The translations under genes and the position numbers were made by a program. Shown here piece by piece: positions 17,247 to 25,614 of a stretch of 64,000 nucleotides of DNA (its first letter is position 1; every line of letters begins with the position of its first letter). This DNA is from Bacteroidales bacterium UBA4893 (lineage in GTDB: Bacteria; Bacteroidota; Bacteroidia; Bacteroidales; P3): the NCBI GenBank assembly GCA_002399025.1, contig DHCV01000007.1, positions 62,001 through 126,000 on the forward strand, read 5' to 3'. The notes under the pieces are model-generated. The model saw nothing but the letters and a program-made list of their open reading frames with translations. It was not told the DNA's origin and made no database searches.

Positions 17247-17454
17247 AACGAAGTATAAACCTCTGAAAATAAGGTTTTAATCTAAGGTTATTAGGCTTTG
17301 AACTTTTTAAACTTGATTTTGATGTATGGATCATGCCATGATCTTGGGTAAATCATCCCATGATGTGGAATAGATCATGGGATGATCTCAGTCATATCAT
17401 GGCATGATTCTAAGATTGAAACGAAGTTTAAGTAGATTGAAATAAGGTTTGGGG
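17245..17454. repeat. Direct repeats flanking phased array B
   Basis: A 33-nt segment at about 17245-17277 (GAAACGAAGTATAAA... ending AATAAGGTTT) recurs at about 17418-17450 (GAAACGAAGTTTAAG... ending AATAAGGTTT) with about 25 matches. The pair brackets array B. The right copy also shows internal 22-nt repetition (AGATTGAAACGAAGTTT, AGATTGAAATAAGGTTT). The rest of the gap to 17535 shows no gene. Confidence 0.5.
17329..17409. repeat. Phased array B: four 15-bp quasi-palindromes at exact 22-bp spacing
   Basis: Units: GATCATGCCATGATC (17329-17343), AATCATCCCATGATG (17351-17365), GATCATGGGATGATC (17373-17387), TATCATGGCATGATT (17395-17409). Spacers are 7 nt each. The 13-nt cores of units 1 and 4 are exact complements, as are those of units 2 and 3, giving nested pairing. 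The geometry equals array A although the sequence is unrelated. Confidence 0.8.
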
Positions 17455-17535
17455 AGATTAATGCTTTGTTTTTAGAAAATTATATCCTCTTTAATTGTGT
17501 GGACAATAGATATTAAACAACTAAATTAAAGTATT

Positions 17536-18075
17536 TTAGAAAGTAATCCCCAAATTCAAACTCATTGAATAAGAGTTTTTAATTTCATTAGTATATCCAA
17601 AATAAAGATCATAATAATTAATAAATTCCTTTTGCTGAACTTCAATTTCAAATCCAAGATACAAAGCTGACTTTTCATAAATCCTTATACAAACACCAAC
17701 GGCAGGATTGAAAAGATAGCCTATATTGACAAATGAACTAAAAGGACTGAAATTATAACCAGCACTAAATGAGAAATAAGGAGAGACCTTTCTATCCAAA
17801 AAATTAATCTTTAAGTCAAAAAGCAGAGGCGTGAAAGCATTAGATTCATCAAAATAATAACGCAAACCAGTTCCAACTCCAATAGAAACGTAGGGATTAA
17901 ACTGATAGCCATATATCAAATTAGCCTTAAACCTATCCAAACCATATTCGCCAACGCCAACCTGATAAGCAGGCTCAAATACACCTTTGAAACCCTTTTT
18001 TAATCCCACATTATTTTGTCCATAAGAGCTAAGAATCACAAATAGGAATAGAAATGCAAGTAAATATCTTTTCAT
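17536..18075 (-). CDS. Small outer-membrane beta-barrel protein
   Basis: A 179-residue protein with a signal peptide (about 1-19, ending SSYGQ). Alternating hydrophobic/polar strands follow, rich in Tyr, Phe and Gly, ending in NLGITF with a terminal aromatic residue as in outer-membrane barrels. This fits the eight-stranded OmpX/OmpW-size class. It lies 12 nt behind dapF and may be co-transcribed. No specific function can be assigned. Confidence 0.65.
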   Translation of the reverse strand: MKRYLLAFLFLFVILSSYGQNNVGLKKGFKGVFEPAYQVGVGEYGLDRFKANLIYGYQFNPYVSIGVGTGLRYYFDESNAFTPLLFDLKINFLDRKVSPYFSFSAGYNFSPFSSFVNIGYLFNPAVGVCIRIYEKSALYLGFEIEVQQKEFINYYDLYFGYTNEIKNSYSMSLNLGITF

Positions 18076-18087
18076 AGTTTATTTATT

Positions 18088-18888
18088 TTATAGGTTGATT
18101 TGTCCTTCAAATACTCTTTCTACCTCTGCTTGTAGGTAAATGTTGGAATAAGTGTTTTGTGGGGTTTTAGTGAAATAGACTTTTAATTCCCCTCCTTTTG
18201 AATGAATGGTTATTGGTGAAGATGTTATCTTGTGCTTTTCGGCATAGGCAATGGCTGAGGCTGTTACTCCTGTTCCACAAGAAAGGGTTTCGTTCTCCAC
18301 TCCTCTTTCATAGGTTCTAATTTTTAGTTCTGAATTGCTGATTGCTTGAATAAAATTTGCATTGGTGCCATTATGCTCTTCAAATCGTTTATCATAGCGG
18401 ATTTTTCTTCCTTTTTCAATTATATCAATTTGAGAAATATCTCCTATTTCCTTAACAAAATGCGATGTGCCAGTGTTAAGATATTGCCCATCTTCATATT
18501 CAACGATTTTCCCTACGTCTTGAAGGCTTAGTTTAATTATATGCTTATTGCCTATTTGAGATAATATTTCGGCATTATGCAATCCGTCTGGGGCAATAAA
18601 TATTGTTGAGGACTCAATCAGGTTAAGACTTTGTGCAAACGCCACTATGCTTCTTGCTCCATTGCCACACATCATTTCTGTTGAGCCATCGGGATTATAG
18701 AATTTCATTTCAAAATCGGCTTCTTTGCTGTTTTCCAATAGGATTAAACCATCGGAGCCTATTCCAAGCTGTCTGTGGCAAAGTTTTTGAACCTCTTCTT
18801 TGGTAAGGCTTATCTCCCTTTTCCAATTATCAATAAGGATGAAATCGTTTCCTGTGGCTTGGTATTTTACAAAAGAAATGGTTTTCAT
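18088..18888 (-). CDS. dapF: Diaminopimelate epimerase
   Basis: A 266-residue PLP-independent epimerase converting LL- to meso-diaminopimelate for peptidoglycan and lysine synthesis. The two catalytic cysteines are Cys74 in MCGNGAR and Cys204 in LSCGTGVTAS, the standard DapF pair. Length is normal. It sits at the end of a run of minus-strand genes (acyl-CoA synthetase, two membrane proteins, porin, dapF, barrel protein), with 6 nt to the porin-like gene upstream. Confidence 0.95.
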   Translation of the reverse strand: MKTISFVKYQATGNDFILIDNWKREISLTKEEVQKLCHRQLGIGSDGLILLENSKEADFEMKFYNPDGSTEMMCGNGARSIVAFAQSLNLIESSTIFIAPDGLHNAEILSQIGNKHIIKLSLQDVGKIVEYEDGQYLNTGTSHFVKEIGDISQIDIIEKGRKIRYDKRFEEHNGTNANFIQAISNSELKIRTYERGVENETLSCGTGVTASAIAYAEKHKITSSPITIHSKGGELKVYFTKTPQNTYSNIYLQAEVERVFEGQINL

Positions 18889-18894
18889 ACTCTT

Positions 18895-20118
18895 TTAGAA
18901 ATTATATGTTGCATTGAGGGCAAGCTTATAACCTTTAACTCTTTTTGAAACATCATTAAACTTTACATTCTGATACTCAACGCATAGAGAAAGAGAAAAC
19001 TTAGAATTGATAGTGTATTCCAATCGTGGTGAAATTCTATAGTAATTATCAATATTCATTCCTAATCCATAAGCGTTAATATAGCCTTTTGTGTCAATAT
19101 CTAAGTTCATTGTGTAGCCCAATAATAATCCTGGCTTAAAGTCTCCAATAGTTAAGGTGTAATCTAACCATGAAGCGAATGTTGTTGTAGGGTGGTAGTT
19201 GAACTTATTATTTATTGTGTCAAATGCCGATTCGTAGTATCCTCCCAATATGGTCATATCGTTGAGGTTGTCGCCAATTATAGCCTGCGATTTCAGGTCG
19301 TGGTTCTTTACTTTGTAGTTAAAATATGCAGATGTGGAGAAATTATACATTGTTTCGTTCATCCTAAGGGTTTGATTGTTCGGAGTAAGGAAGGTTTCTC
19401 TTGGTTTTATTGCCTTAAACTCCCCTCCTATTCCTGCAAAGAAATTATCCGAAACATATTGCAAGTGAAGGTTTGTTATAGGAATGAAAGACCTTATTTG
19501 CTGAGTATAGTCCTTTGAGTTGCTTACCCCAATCGTTGCATAATCTCTTTGAAAGGAAAGAACAGAAAGTATATTTAGTTTCTCTGCTGGCTGATACTCT
19601 AATCTTATTTGATATAGTCTTCCGAAGGGATGAAAGGGTGCTCCGTTGTGCATTTCTTTGTTTGAAGGCATCATTTGAGGCAATGTCATTGGGTTCCAAT
19701 ATTGTCCTACTAAAAGCTGGGCTTTCTCCCAATTAGTTTGAATATATGCATGCCTTAGTCTGAGGTAGTTTGCCATTCCATCGGCTTGCCCTGTGAAATC
19801 CACCTCAATTACTCCGAAAATATCTGCTCCTTTTGTTTTGCCGAAGTTTAGTTTTGTCCCTATTCGAGTTGTGGAAACAGAAAAATAGTGATTGTCAACT
19901 GCATTTAGGTCTTCGCCTTTCTCATTCAAAAGAGGTGGAAGCGGATAAAGCGAAAACAATCCATCAACTACTGCATAATTCTTACGAGTATTGTAGAAAT
20001 ATTGTGCATTTACGTATCCATAAACATCATAGGTAAATCCTGCTGTTTCTTGAGAAAAGGCATTGAAGGTTATTAGGCTGATAAGGGAAAGAATTATTAT
20101 CCTATAAGTTTTAATCAT
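18895..20118 (-). CDS. Porin-like outer-membrane protein
   Basis: The ATG at 20118 is preferred because it begins a signal peptide (MIKTYRIIILSLISL...FSQ) and leaves 7 nt after the upstream stop; an ATG at 20148 would overlap that gene. About 407 residues of amphipathic strands, with a C-terminal KLALNATYNF ending in Phe. The pattern of tyrosine-rich strands and long loops is typical of 16- to 18-stranded Bacteroidetes porins of unknown substrate. Context: between dapF and two small membrane protein genes. Confidence 0.65.
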   Translation of the reverse strand: MIKTYRIIILSLISLITFNAFSQETAGFTYDVYGYVNAQYFYNTRKNYAVVDGLFSLYPLPPLLNEKGEDLNAVDNHYFSVSTTRIGTKLNFGKTKGADIFGVIEVDFTGQADGMANYLRLRHAYIQTNWEKAQLLVGQYWNPMTLPQMMPSNKEMHNGAPFHPFGRLYQIRLEYQPAEKLNILSVLSFQRDYATIGVSNSKDYTQQIRSFIPITNLHLQYVSDNFFAGIGGEFKAIKPRETFLTPNNQTLRMNETMYNFSTSAYFNYKVKNHDLKSQAIIGDNLNDMTILGGYYESAFDTINNKFNYHPTTTFASWLDYTLTIGDFKPGLLLGYTMNLDIDTKGYINAYGLGMNIDNYYRISPRLEYTINSKFSLSLCVEYQNVKFNDVSKRVKGYKLALNATYNF

Positions 20119-20125
20119 TTGTTTT

Positions 20126-20824
20126 TTATTTCTTTTTAAGGTTAGCAATTGAAAGTATTACTCCGAGAGCCACTCCTAAAAGGGCTGCAAATAATACTTG
20201 GAATTCCTTAGGGAGCATAAAGGTTATTGTGTGTGCAGGATACCAGAAAAATGGTATGGTCTTTTTGAACACAAATCCCCATTGAACCTTCCAATTGAGG
20301 TTTTCAATTATCCTTCCAAACGGAATTGGGGAAAAGAACTTAGTGAACGAACCTTTGTTTTCTAATATATGAGTGTCAGTTACCTTATGAACAGTCATAA
20401 AGACCGGTGCAAAGAAAGTATTCATAAAGATTGAAACAGAAAAAGCATAGAGCAGCTTTATTCCAAAGGATTGCTCTGCAAGATTTGCACCACTAATATT
20501 TAAACCAAAATAGTCAAATAGTCCAAATGTTCCTCTTGCAAATAGTCCCATAGCAACCGAAATCACAACTCCCAATATTCCCCAAACGAAGGCTCTTGGC
20601 AATAGTCCAAATCCTTTTTCGTTATATACACCTTTTGATATTCTTAATCCAATACTTTCTCCTAAGGTTGCCAATATAGCAAACTTAAAGAAGGCTAAGA
20701 GGAAATACCTCCAATCCTTTGCTCCACTCCATTGCATAAACCAATTTCTCAAAGGCTCAATTGCAATAAATAGAACAATCACCCCAATTACTATCAGGGT
20801 GATTAATATATCATTTCTTTTCAT
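20126..20824 (-). CDS. Polytopic membrane protein, possibly Mpv17/PMP22-like
   Basis: A 232-residue protein with about five membrane segments. The C-terminal third (NLNWKVQWGF, then FFWYPAHTITFMLPKEFQVL and an LS-containing last helix) resembles the W-x-P..NF..VP..R pattern of the Mpv17/PMP22 family. That assignment is tentative. Its ATG overlaps the stop of the preceding 88-residue membrane protein by one base, so they are probably made together. No enzyme motif is seen. Confidence 0.5.
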   Translation of the reverse strand: MKRNDILITLIVIGVIVLFIAIEPLRNWFMQWSGAKDWRYFLLAFFKFAILATLGESIGLRISKGVYNEKGFGLLPRAFVWGILGVVISVAMGLFARGTFGLFDYFGLNISGANLAEQSFGIKLLYAFSVSIFMNTFFAPVFMTVHKVTDTHILENKGSFTKFFSPIPFGRIIENLNWKVQWGFVFKKTIPFFWYPAHTITFMLPKEFQVLFAALLGVALGVILSIANLKKK

Positions 20825-21090
20825 TAGTTTTGTACTATTTCTTCTTGTTTGTTAGTTAACTGGCTTTCCAGTTCTGCAATTCTCTTGTTTGAACGTACAA
20901 TTTGCTTATTAGCTTGTGAAAACTTGAGCGATATAGCGACTGTATTATACACAATTATTATGGCTGCTGCAACAACAATTGCAAAACAAATCCAATACTT
21001 AAACTCTTCCAATTCTGGAGAGTATTGCAAGAGAAACATTGCTATAATTAATACTGAGGAAACTATGTTCCATAGAACTTTCTTATTCAT
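20824..21090 (-). CDS. Small membrane protein with C-terminal coiled coil
   Basis: An 88-residue protein: two hydrophobic helices (about 6-22 and 33-54), then a charged helical tail (QANKQIVRSNKRIAELESQL) with heptad-like spacing. No known family is recognised. It lies between the acyl-CoA synthetase gene (14 nt upstream) and the polytopic membrane protein (one-base overlap), suggesting a shared role or a partner complex in the membrane. Confidence 0.6.
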   Translation of the reverse strand: MNKKVLWNIVSSVLIIAMFLLQYSPELEEFKYWICFAIVVAAAIIIVYNTVAISLKFSQANKQIVRSNKRIAELESQLTNKQEEIVQN

Positions 21091-21104
21091 AGTGATATAT
21101 TTTA

Positions 21105-23171
21105 TTACTTTTCTATTCTAATACGAGCATCAACTGCAACAACAGCATTTGCTGAACCCAATAGAGGATTTAAGTCCATTTCAGCAATTTCAGGAGCTGC
21201 CTGAACCAATGCACTTACTCTTGCAATTTGGTCAGCATATAAGTCTTCGTTAACAGGCTCTTGTCCGCGAACTCCTTGAATAATCTTATAGCTTCTTAGG
21301 CTTTTAATCATTTGCTTAGCTTCTGCAATTCCTATAGGAGCAAGATTTGATTGAACATCTTTAAGGACTTCAATAAATATCCCTCCTATTCCACAAAGAA
21401 CCTGATGCCCGAAAAGAGGAGTACGCATTGCACCAATGTATATTTCTGTTCCAAAGAGCATTTGAAGGGTTTGAACTGCGTAAGTGTCTTTAATCTTCAT
21501 TAGTCTATCAAACTCTCTTCTAATTGTTTCTTCATCTTTTACGTTAAGAACAACTCCTCCAACATCACTCTTATGAACAGGACCAACAACCTTCATCACC
21601 AAAGGATAGCCATACTTTTGTGCAAAAGCAATAGCATCTTCAACCTTATCGGAAGAAACCTCATTTGAATGTTTTATGCCTGCTGCATCAAGCAATTGAT
21701 ACATTGGTTTTGTGTCTAAATAACCATCTTCTACGCTATCAATAACTTCTCTAACTCTCTTAACATCTATTTCAATAATATCTTTTGCATCAACGCTTGG
21801 CTTAGGAGTTGATTTTATTTTAGCTAAGGATGTACCAAAAACTGTTTCTTCTGGGAAATAGCTATTCCCTTTTGAAACAAAGTCTTGAACCTCATCTTTT
21901 GCAACAAGTGTTGAAGGCATAATTGGGAAAATCGGTTTCTTCGAGGTTTTCAGCTTTTGATCAATTACTGCATAGGCATCAAAGATTTTATCTAATCCTG
22001 GCGTTCCAAATATAATGCACATTGCGTCTATATTATCAAAGTCATTATTACAAGCGTCAATAATCTTTCCTAATTGCTCTGGAGTACCTGTTGCCAAAAA
22101 GTCAATTGGGTTACCAACAGATGAGCCAGGGAAAAGTTCAGCCAAAAGCTTATCAGCCTTCTCTCCTTCTATATGAGGAACCTCCATTTTACCTCTACTT
22201 AAAGCATCGGTTAGCATAACTGCTGGTCCTCCTGCATGAGTTATGATTGCAATATTCTTTCCTTCAAATTCAGGATAAGTAAAGATTGAGCCAATTGTAA
22301 TTAACTCTTCTCTTCCATTGCAACGAACAATTCCTGCTTTACGGAAAAGAGCATCAACTGCAACATCCGGAGAAGCTAAAGCTCCTGTATGAGATGAGGC
22401 TGCCCTTGAACCTGCCTCTGAACCTCCCGATTTGATTGCTGCAATTCTACAACCTTTCTTATATAGGGATGAAGCATGTTTGAGGAGTTTTGAAGGGTTC
22501 TTAATATTTTCTGCATACATCAAAATAACCTTTGAAGAAGTTTCTGGATCATAAACCTCATCGTGATACTCCAATATATCTTCTATACCCAATTGAGCAG
22601 AGTTGCCAACACCCCAACAATGATTGAAGTGTAGCCCTTGCTGCATTCCAATATCCATAATAAAACATCCTGTTGCTCCTGAACCTGTAATGAAATCAAC
22701 TCCTCTTGAAGATGATTTTGGGAATGGTTTAGAAAATATTGCACGATGATAAGGGGTAAATATTCCTGTGCAGTTTGGACCAATTAAAGAACCATTATTA
22801 TCTTCAATTATCTTTACTATTCTTTGTTCAAGTTCTTTTCCTTCTTGGCTTTCTTCACCAAACCCTGCAGAAATAATTATATATGCTTTTGTTCCTTTTT
22901 CTTGAGCCAAAACTCTTACTGTTTCTTCAGTAAACTTTGCTGCAATTGCAATAACAGCCATATCAACTTGAGGAACCTCATTAATATTATGATAACATTT
23001 TACACCTTGGATTTCGTCTTCCTTAGGGTTTACAACATATAAATTTCCTTTAAAATCACCCTCAATAATGTTTCTCAAAACTGCTCCCCCTGGTTTTGTT
23101 GTGTCATTTGAAGCTCCAACAACCACAATACTTCTTGGATTTACCAATTCTTTAGTAACTTTTGTACTCAT
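21105..23171 (-). CDS. ADP-forming acyl/acetyl-CoA synthetase (fused alpha-beta)
   Basis: A 688-residue single-chain NDP-forming synthetase. The N-terminal CoA-binding Rossmann domain starts VVVGASNDTTKPG. Then comes the succinyl-CoA-ligase-like domain with the phospho-histidine at about His261 (SSHTGALASPD). The C-terminal ATP-grasp domain spans about 470-688 (GYPLVMKVVGP, KSDVGGVVLNV). In fermenting anaerobes it makes ATP and free acid from acetyl- or acyl-CoA. It is divergent from the atoD-kal-kce operon, which fits a role as the energy-yielding last step of amino-acid fermentation. Confidence 0.9.
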   Translation of the reverse strand: MSTKVTKELVNPRSIVVVGASNDTTKPGGAVLRNIIEGDFKGNLYVVNPKEDEIQGVKCYHNINEVPQVDMAVIAIAAKFTEETVRVLAQEKGTKAYIIISAGFGEESQEGKELEQRIVKIIEDNNGSLIGPNCTGIFTPYHRAIFSKPFPKSSSRGVDFITGSGATGCFIMDIGMQQGLHFNHCWGVGNSAQLGIEDILEYHDEVYDPETSSKVILMYAENIKNPSKLLKHASSLYKKGCRIAAIKSGGSEAGSRAASSHTGALASPDVAVDALFRKAGIVRCNGREELITIGSIFTYPEFEGKNIAIITHAGGPAVMLTDALSRGKMEVPHIEGEKADKLLAELFPGSSVGNPIDFLATGTPEQLGKIIDACNNDFDNIDAMCIIFGTPGLDKIFDAYAVIDQKLKTSKKPIFPIMPSTLVAKDEVQDFVSKGNSYFPEETVFGTSLAKIKSTPKPSVDAKDIIEIDVKRVREVIDSVEDGYLDTKPMYQLLDAAGIKHSNEVSSDKVEDAIAFAQKYGYPLVMKVVGPVHKSDVGGVVLNVKDEETIRREFDRLMKIKDTYAVQTLQMLFGTEIYIGAMRTPLFGHQVLCGIGGIFIEVLKDVQSNLAPIGIAEAKQMIKSLRSYKIIQGVRGQEPVNEDLYADQIARVSALVQAAPEIAEMDLNPLLGSANAVVAVDARIRIEK

Positions 23172-23216
23172 ATCTTAATATAGTTTTTAATTTATTATTA
23201 TATATCAATTTAACAT

Positions 23217-23225
23217 GCAAAGGTA
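23217..23225 (-). promoter_or_regulatory. Candidate -7 box (TACCTTTGC) for the acyl-CoA synthetase operon
   Basis: Minus-strand reading of 23225-23217 gives TACCTTTGC, a TAnnTTTGC match about 45 nt before the ATG. No TTTG -33 partner is clear. Confidence 0.45.
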
Positions 23226-23272
23226 TGAAATAAATGTAAATAATCTAACTTAAACAGCCATTAATTGCAAAA

Positions 23273-23305
23273 TTTGGCTCTTCTAAAAATAATCCTTAAC
23301 TTTGC
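23273..23305 (+). promoter_or_regulatory. Promoter of the atoD-kal-kce operon
   Basis: TTTG at 23273-23276, a 20-nt spacer and TAACTTTGC at 23297-23305 match the full Bacteroidetes consensus. The ATG follows at 23348, so the leader is about 35 nt. Confidence 0.7.
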
Positions 23306-23347
23306 CACTTCTTAATATTAACATATTTAATACATAAATTTATATAT

Positions 23348-23983
23348 ATGAAAAGGATTGAAATCAATCAAGCAGTTGACCTAATACAAGATGGAATGAC
23401 AATAATGGTAGGTGGTTTTTTGGGAGTTGGGGCTCCTGATGACATAATTAAAGCCATTGTTAAAGCTGGGAAAAAAGACCTAACAATAATTTGCAATGAT
23501 ACCGCATTTCCAGAATGTGGAAGTGGGTTATTAGTTGCTAATCGTTTGGTTAAGAAAGTTATTGCTTCACATATAGGGACAAATCCAATTGCTGGAGATA
23601 TGATGTTGAGTGGAGAAATGGAGATTGAGCTTGTGCCTCAAGGAACACTTATTGAACAAATTCGTTGTGGTGGTTCTGGTTTAGGTGGAGTTTTAACTCA
23701 AACAGGCTTGGGAACAATGGTTGAAAACGGAAAACAAATTATCAATATTGATGGAAAAGATTTTCTTTTGGAAAAACCTTTAAGAGCCGATATAGCATTA
23801 ATTGGAGCAAGTATTGCAGACTCTTTTGGAAATCTTGTTTATAGGGGAACAACAAAAAACTTCAACCCTTTGATTGCTATGGCAGCAGACGTTGTTATTG
23901 CACAAGCAAGTGAAGAGGTTGAGAAGATTGAACCTCACGAAATTCATACTCCTTATTTATTCATTGATTACTTAGTGAAATAA
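23348..23983 (+). CDS. atoD: 3-oxoacid/butyrate-acetoacetate CoA-transferase, subunit A
   Basis: A 211-residue alpha subunit of the AtoDA/Ctf/Scot family. The signatures GMTIMVGGFLGVGAPD, ASHIGTNP and EIELVPQGTLIEQIRCGG match E. coli AtoD nearly word for word. The enzyme needs a beta subunit (AtoA) carrying the catalytic glutamate, but no beta gene is present; the next genes are kal and kce. In lysine fermentation this enzyme transfers CoA between butyryl-CoA and acetoacetate, the product of Kce. It is the first gene of a three-gene operon. Confidence 0.9.
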   Translation: MKRIEINQAVDLIQDGMTIMVGGFLGVGAPDDIIKAIVKAGKKDLTIICNDTAFPECGSGLLVANRLVKKVIASHIGTNPIAGDMMLSGEMEIELVPQGTLIEQIRCGGSGLGGVLTQTGLGTMVENGKQIINIDGKDFLLEKPLRADIALIGASIADSFGNLVYRGTTKNFNPLIAMAADVVIAQASEEVEKIEPHEIHTPYLFIDYLVK

Positions 23984-24014
23984 TTGATATAACATTTTAA
24001 TACATAAAAAAACT

Positions 24015-24407
24015 ATGAGTACAAAATCAGTAATTAGAGTTAGAATGAGCATGCACGACGCTCATTACGGTGGAAACCTTGTTGATGGAGCAAAAATGCT
24101 TAATCTTTTTGGTGATGTTGCAACAGAACTATTAATAATAAATGATGGAGACGAAGGACTTTTCGTTGCTTACGATAATGTTGAATTTTTAGCTCCTGTA
24201 TATGCTGGGGACTTTATTGAAGCAGTGGGAGAAATTACCTCAACTGGAAATTCTTCAAGAAAAATGAAATTTGAAGCACGTAAGGTTATTGCTCCAAGAA
24301 CAGATATTTCTCCTTCAGCAGCCGATGTTTTGGAAGAGCCAGTAGTTGTTTGCATAGCAACAGGAACCTGCGTAGTTCCAAAGCAGTGTCAAAGAAAAAA
24401 TAAATAA
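24015..24407 (+). CDS. kal: 3-aminobutyryl-CoA ammonia-lyase
   Basis: A 130-residue single hot-dog-fold protein ([19 protein letters not shown], then [21 protein letters not shown]). This matches the Kal family, which removes ammonia from L-3-aminobutyryl-CoA to give crotonyl-CoA in lysine fermentation. Its placement directly before kce, which makes its substrate, supports this over a generic thioesterase. It lies 31 nt after atoD and 18 nt before kce. Confidence 0.88.
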   Translation: MSTKSVIRVRMSMHDAHYGGNLVDGAKMLNLFGDVATELLIINDGDEGLFVAYDNVEFLAPVYAGDFIEAVGEITSTGNSSRKMKFEARKVIAPRTDISPSAADVLEEPVVVCIATGTCVVPKQCQRKNK

Positions 24408-24425
24408 TAAAACTTAAATAGAATC

Positions 24426-25250
24426 ATGGAAAAATTAATTATAACCGCAGCTATTTGCGGTGCAGAAGTACTTAAAGAACATAATCCTGCTGTACCATAC
24501 ACAGTTGAAGAATGTGTTAGAGAAGCTAAGTCGGCTTATGATGCTGGTGCCTCACTTATTCACCTTCACGTTAGGGAAGATGATGGAACTCCAACTCAAA
24601 GCAAAGAGCGTTTCAAAGTAATTATGGATGCAATCAGAAAAGAATGTCCAGATGTAATTATCCAACCTTCAACAGGTGGAGCAGTTGGAATGACTGACGA
24701 TGAACGTTTGCAACCAACAGAACTAAATCCAGAAATGGCTACATTAGATTGTGGTACTCTTAACTTTGGAGGCGATGAAGTGTTTATGAATACAGAAAAC
24801 ACTATTAAATACTTTGGTGACAGAATGATTGAAAGAGGTATTAAACCAGAGTTAGAAGTGTTTGACAAGAGTATGATTGAAATGGCTCTTCGTCTTCACA
24901 AGAAAGGACATATCCAAAAACCAATGCATTTTGACTTTGTTATGGGTGTTAATGGTGGAATTGGTGGAGATATAAGAGACTTTGCTTTCCTTAGAGGTTC
25001 AATTCCTTCTGATGCAACCTATACAGTTGCTGGCGTTGGTCGTTTTGAATTCCCTCTTGCTGTACTTGCCATTATTGATGGTGGACACGTTAGAGTTGGG
25101 TTTGAAGACAACGTATACCTTTCAAAAGGAGTTTTAGCAAAGAGTAATGGAGAACTTGTTGCAAAGGTTGTTCGCCTTGCAAAAGAGTTTGGAAGAGAAA
25201 TTGCTAACCCAACCGAAGCAAGACAAATATTAGGTTTAAAGCCTTTATAA
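24426..25250 (+). CDS. kce: 3-keto-5-aminohexanoate cleavage enzyme
   Basis: A 274-residue zinc enzyme of the BKACE/DUF849 TIM-barrel family. It uses acetyl-CoA to split 3-keto-5-aminohexanoate into acetoacetate and 3-aminobutyryl-CoA. Metal ligands are visible at His46 and His48 (LIHLHVRE) and Glu227 (VGFEDN). Its two products feed the two genes before it: 3-aminobutyryl-CoA to Kal, acetoacetate to the CoA-transferase. Upstream lysine-pathway genes (kamA, kamDE, kdd) are not in the window. A terminator follows closely. Confidence 0.92.
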   Translation: MEKLIITAAICGAEVLKEHNPAVPYTVEECVREAKSAYDAGASLIHLHVREDDGTPTQSKERFKVIMDAIRKECPDVIIQPSTGGAVGMTDDERLQPTELNPEMATLDCGTLNFGGDEVFMNTENTIKYFGDRMIERGIKPELEVFDKSMIEMALRLHKKGHIQKPMHFDFVMGVNGGIGGDIRDFAFLRGSIPSDATYTVAGVGRFEFPLAVLAIIDGGHVRVGFEDNVYLSKGVLAKSNGELVAKVVRLAKEFGREIANPTEARQILGLKPL

Positions 25251-25272
25251 TATTTTTTCATAATAATATACT

Positions 25273-25307
25273 AAGCGAGCAGATGAGAAATCTCCTCGCT
25301 TTTTTTG
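25273..25307 (+). terminator. Terminator of the atoD-kal-kce operon
   Basis: Stem AAGCGAG/CTCGCTT around a 15-nt loop, followed by seven or more T, 22 nt after the kce stop. Confidence 0.8.
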
Positions 25308-25337
25308 TATTCCCAATACAACACTAAAAGAGAAAAC

Positions 25338-25400
25338 TAACTCTTCGTTTTAATTTACTAACTCTTCGTTTTAATTTTTTCTTTCTTCGTTTTAATTTTG
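25338..25400 (+). repeat. Locus C: three 21-bp direct repeats
   Basis: Units start at 25338, 25359 and 25380 and share the core CTTCGTTTTAATTT; the first two are nearly identical (TAACTCTTCGTTTTAATTT). The period of 21 bp is close to that of the 22-bp arrays but the units are direct, not palindromic. The remaining gap to recG holds only a hairpin and a promoter box. Confidence 0.7.
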
Positions 25401-25508
25401 TGAAATAAGATTATAAATTTTAGTTGTTTGACCTTAAAATTCCTAACCTAACAACCACAATTAAACAACCATCATCAACAGACCGACATTTTACAGTCTT
25501 AATTTTTG

Positions 25509-25532
25509 CAACTTTGTATCAAGACAAAGTTG
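25509..25532. other. Perfect 9-bp hairpin upstream of recG
   Basis: CAACTTTGT/ACAAAGTTG with a 6-nt loop and no T-run in either direction, so probably not an intrinsic terminator. It lies about 105 nt before recG. Confidence 0.4.
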
Positions 25533-25589
25533 GGAAGAATAGAAGATTTTATTACTTTTGAATATAGACAAAAGAAAGTAAAAAAACAT

Positions 25590-25598
25590 TATCTTTGC
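25590..25598 (+). promoter_or_regulatory. Candidate -7 box (TATCTTTGC) for recG
   Basis: A perfect TAnnTTTGC match 16 nt before the recG ATG. The nearest TTTG upstream is 29 nt away, longer than the usual 19-21. Confidence 0.45.
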
Positions 25599-25614
25599 AG
25601 AAAATAAAAAGGAA

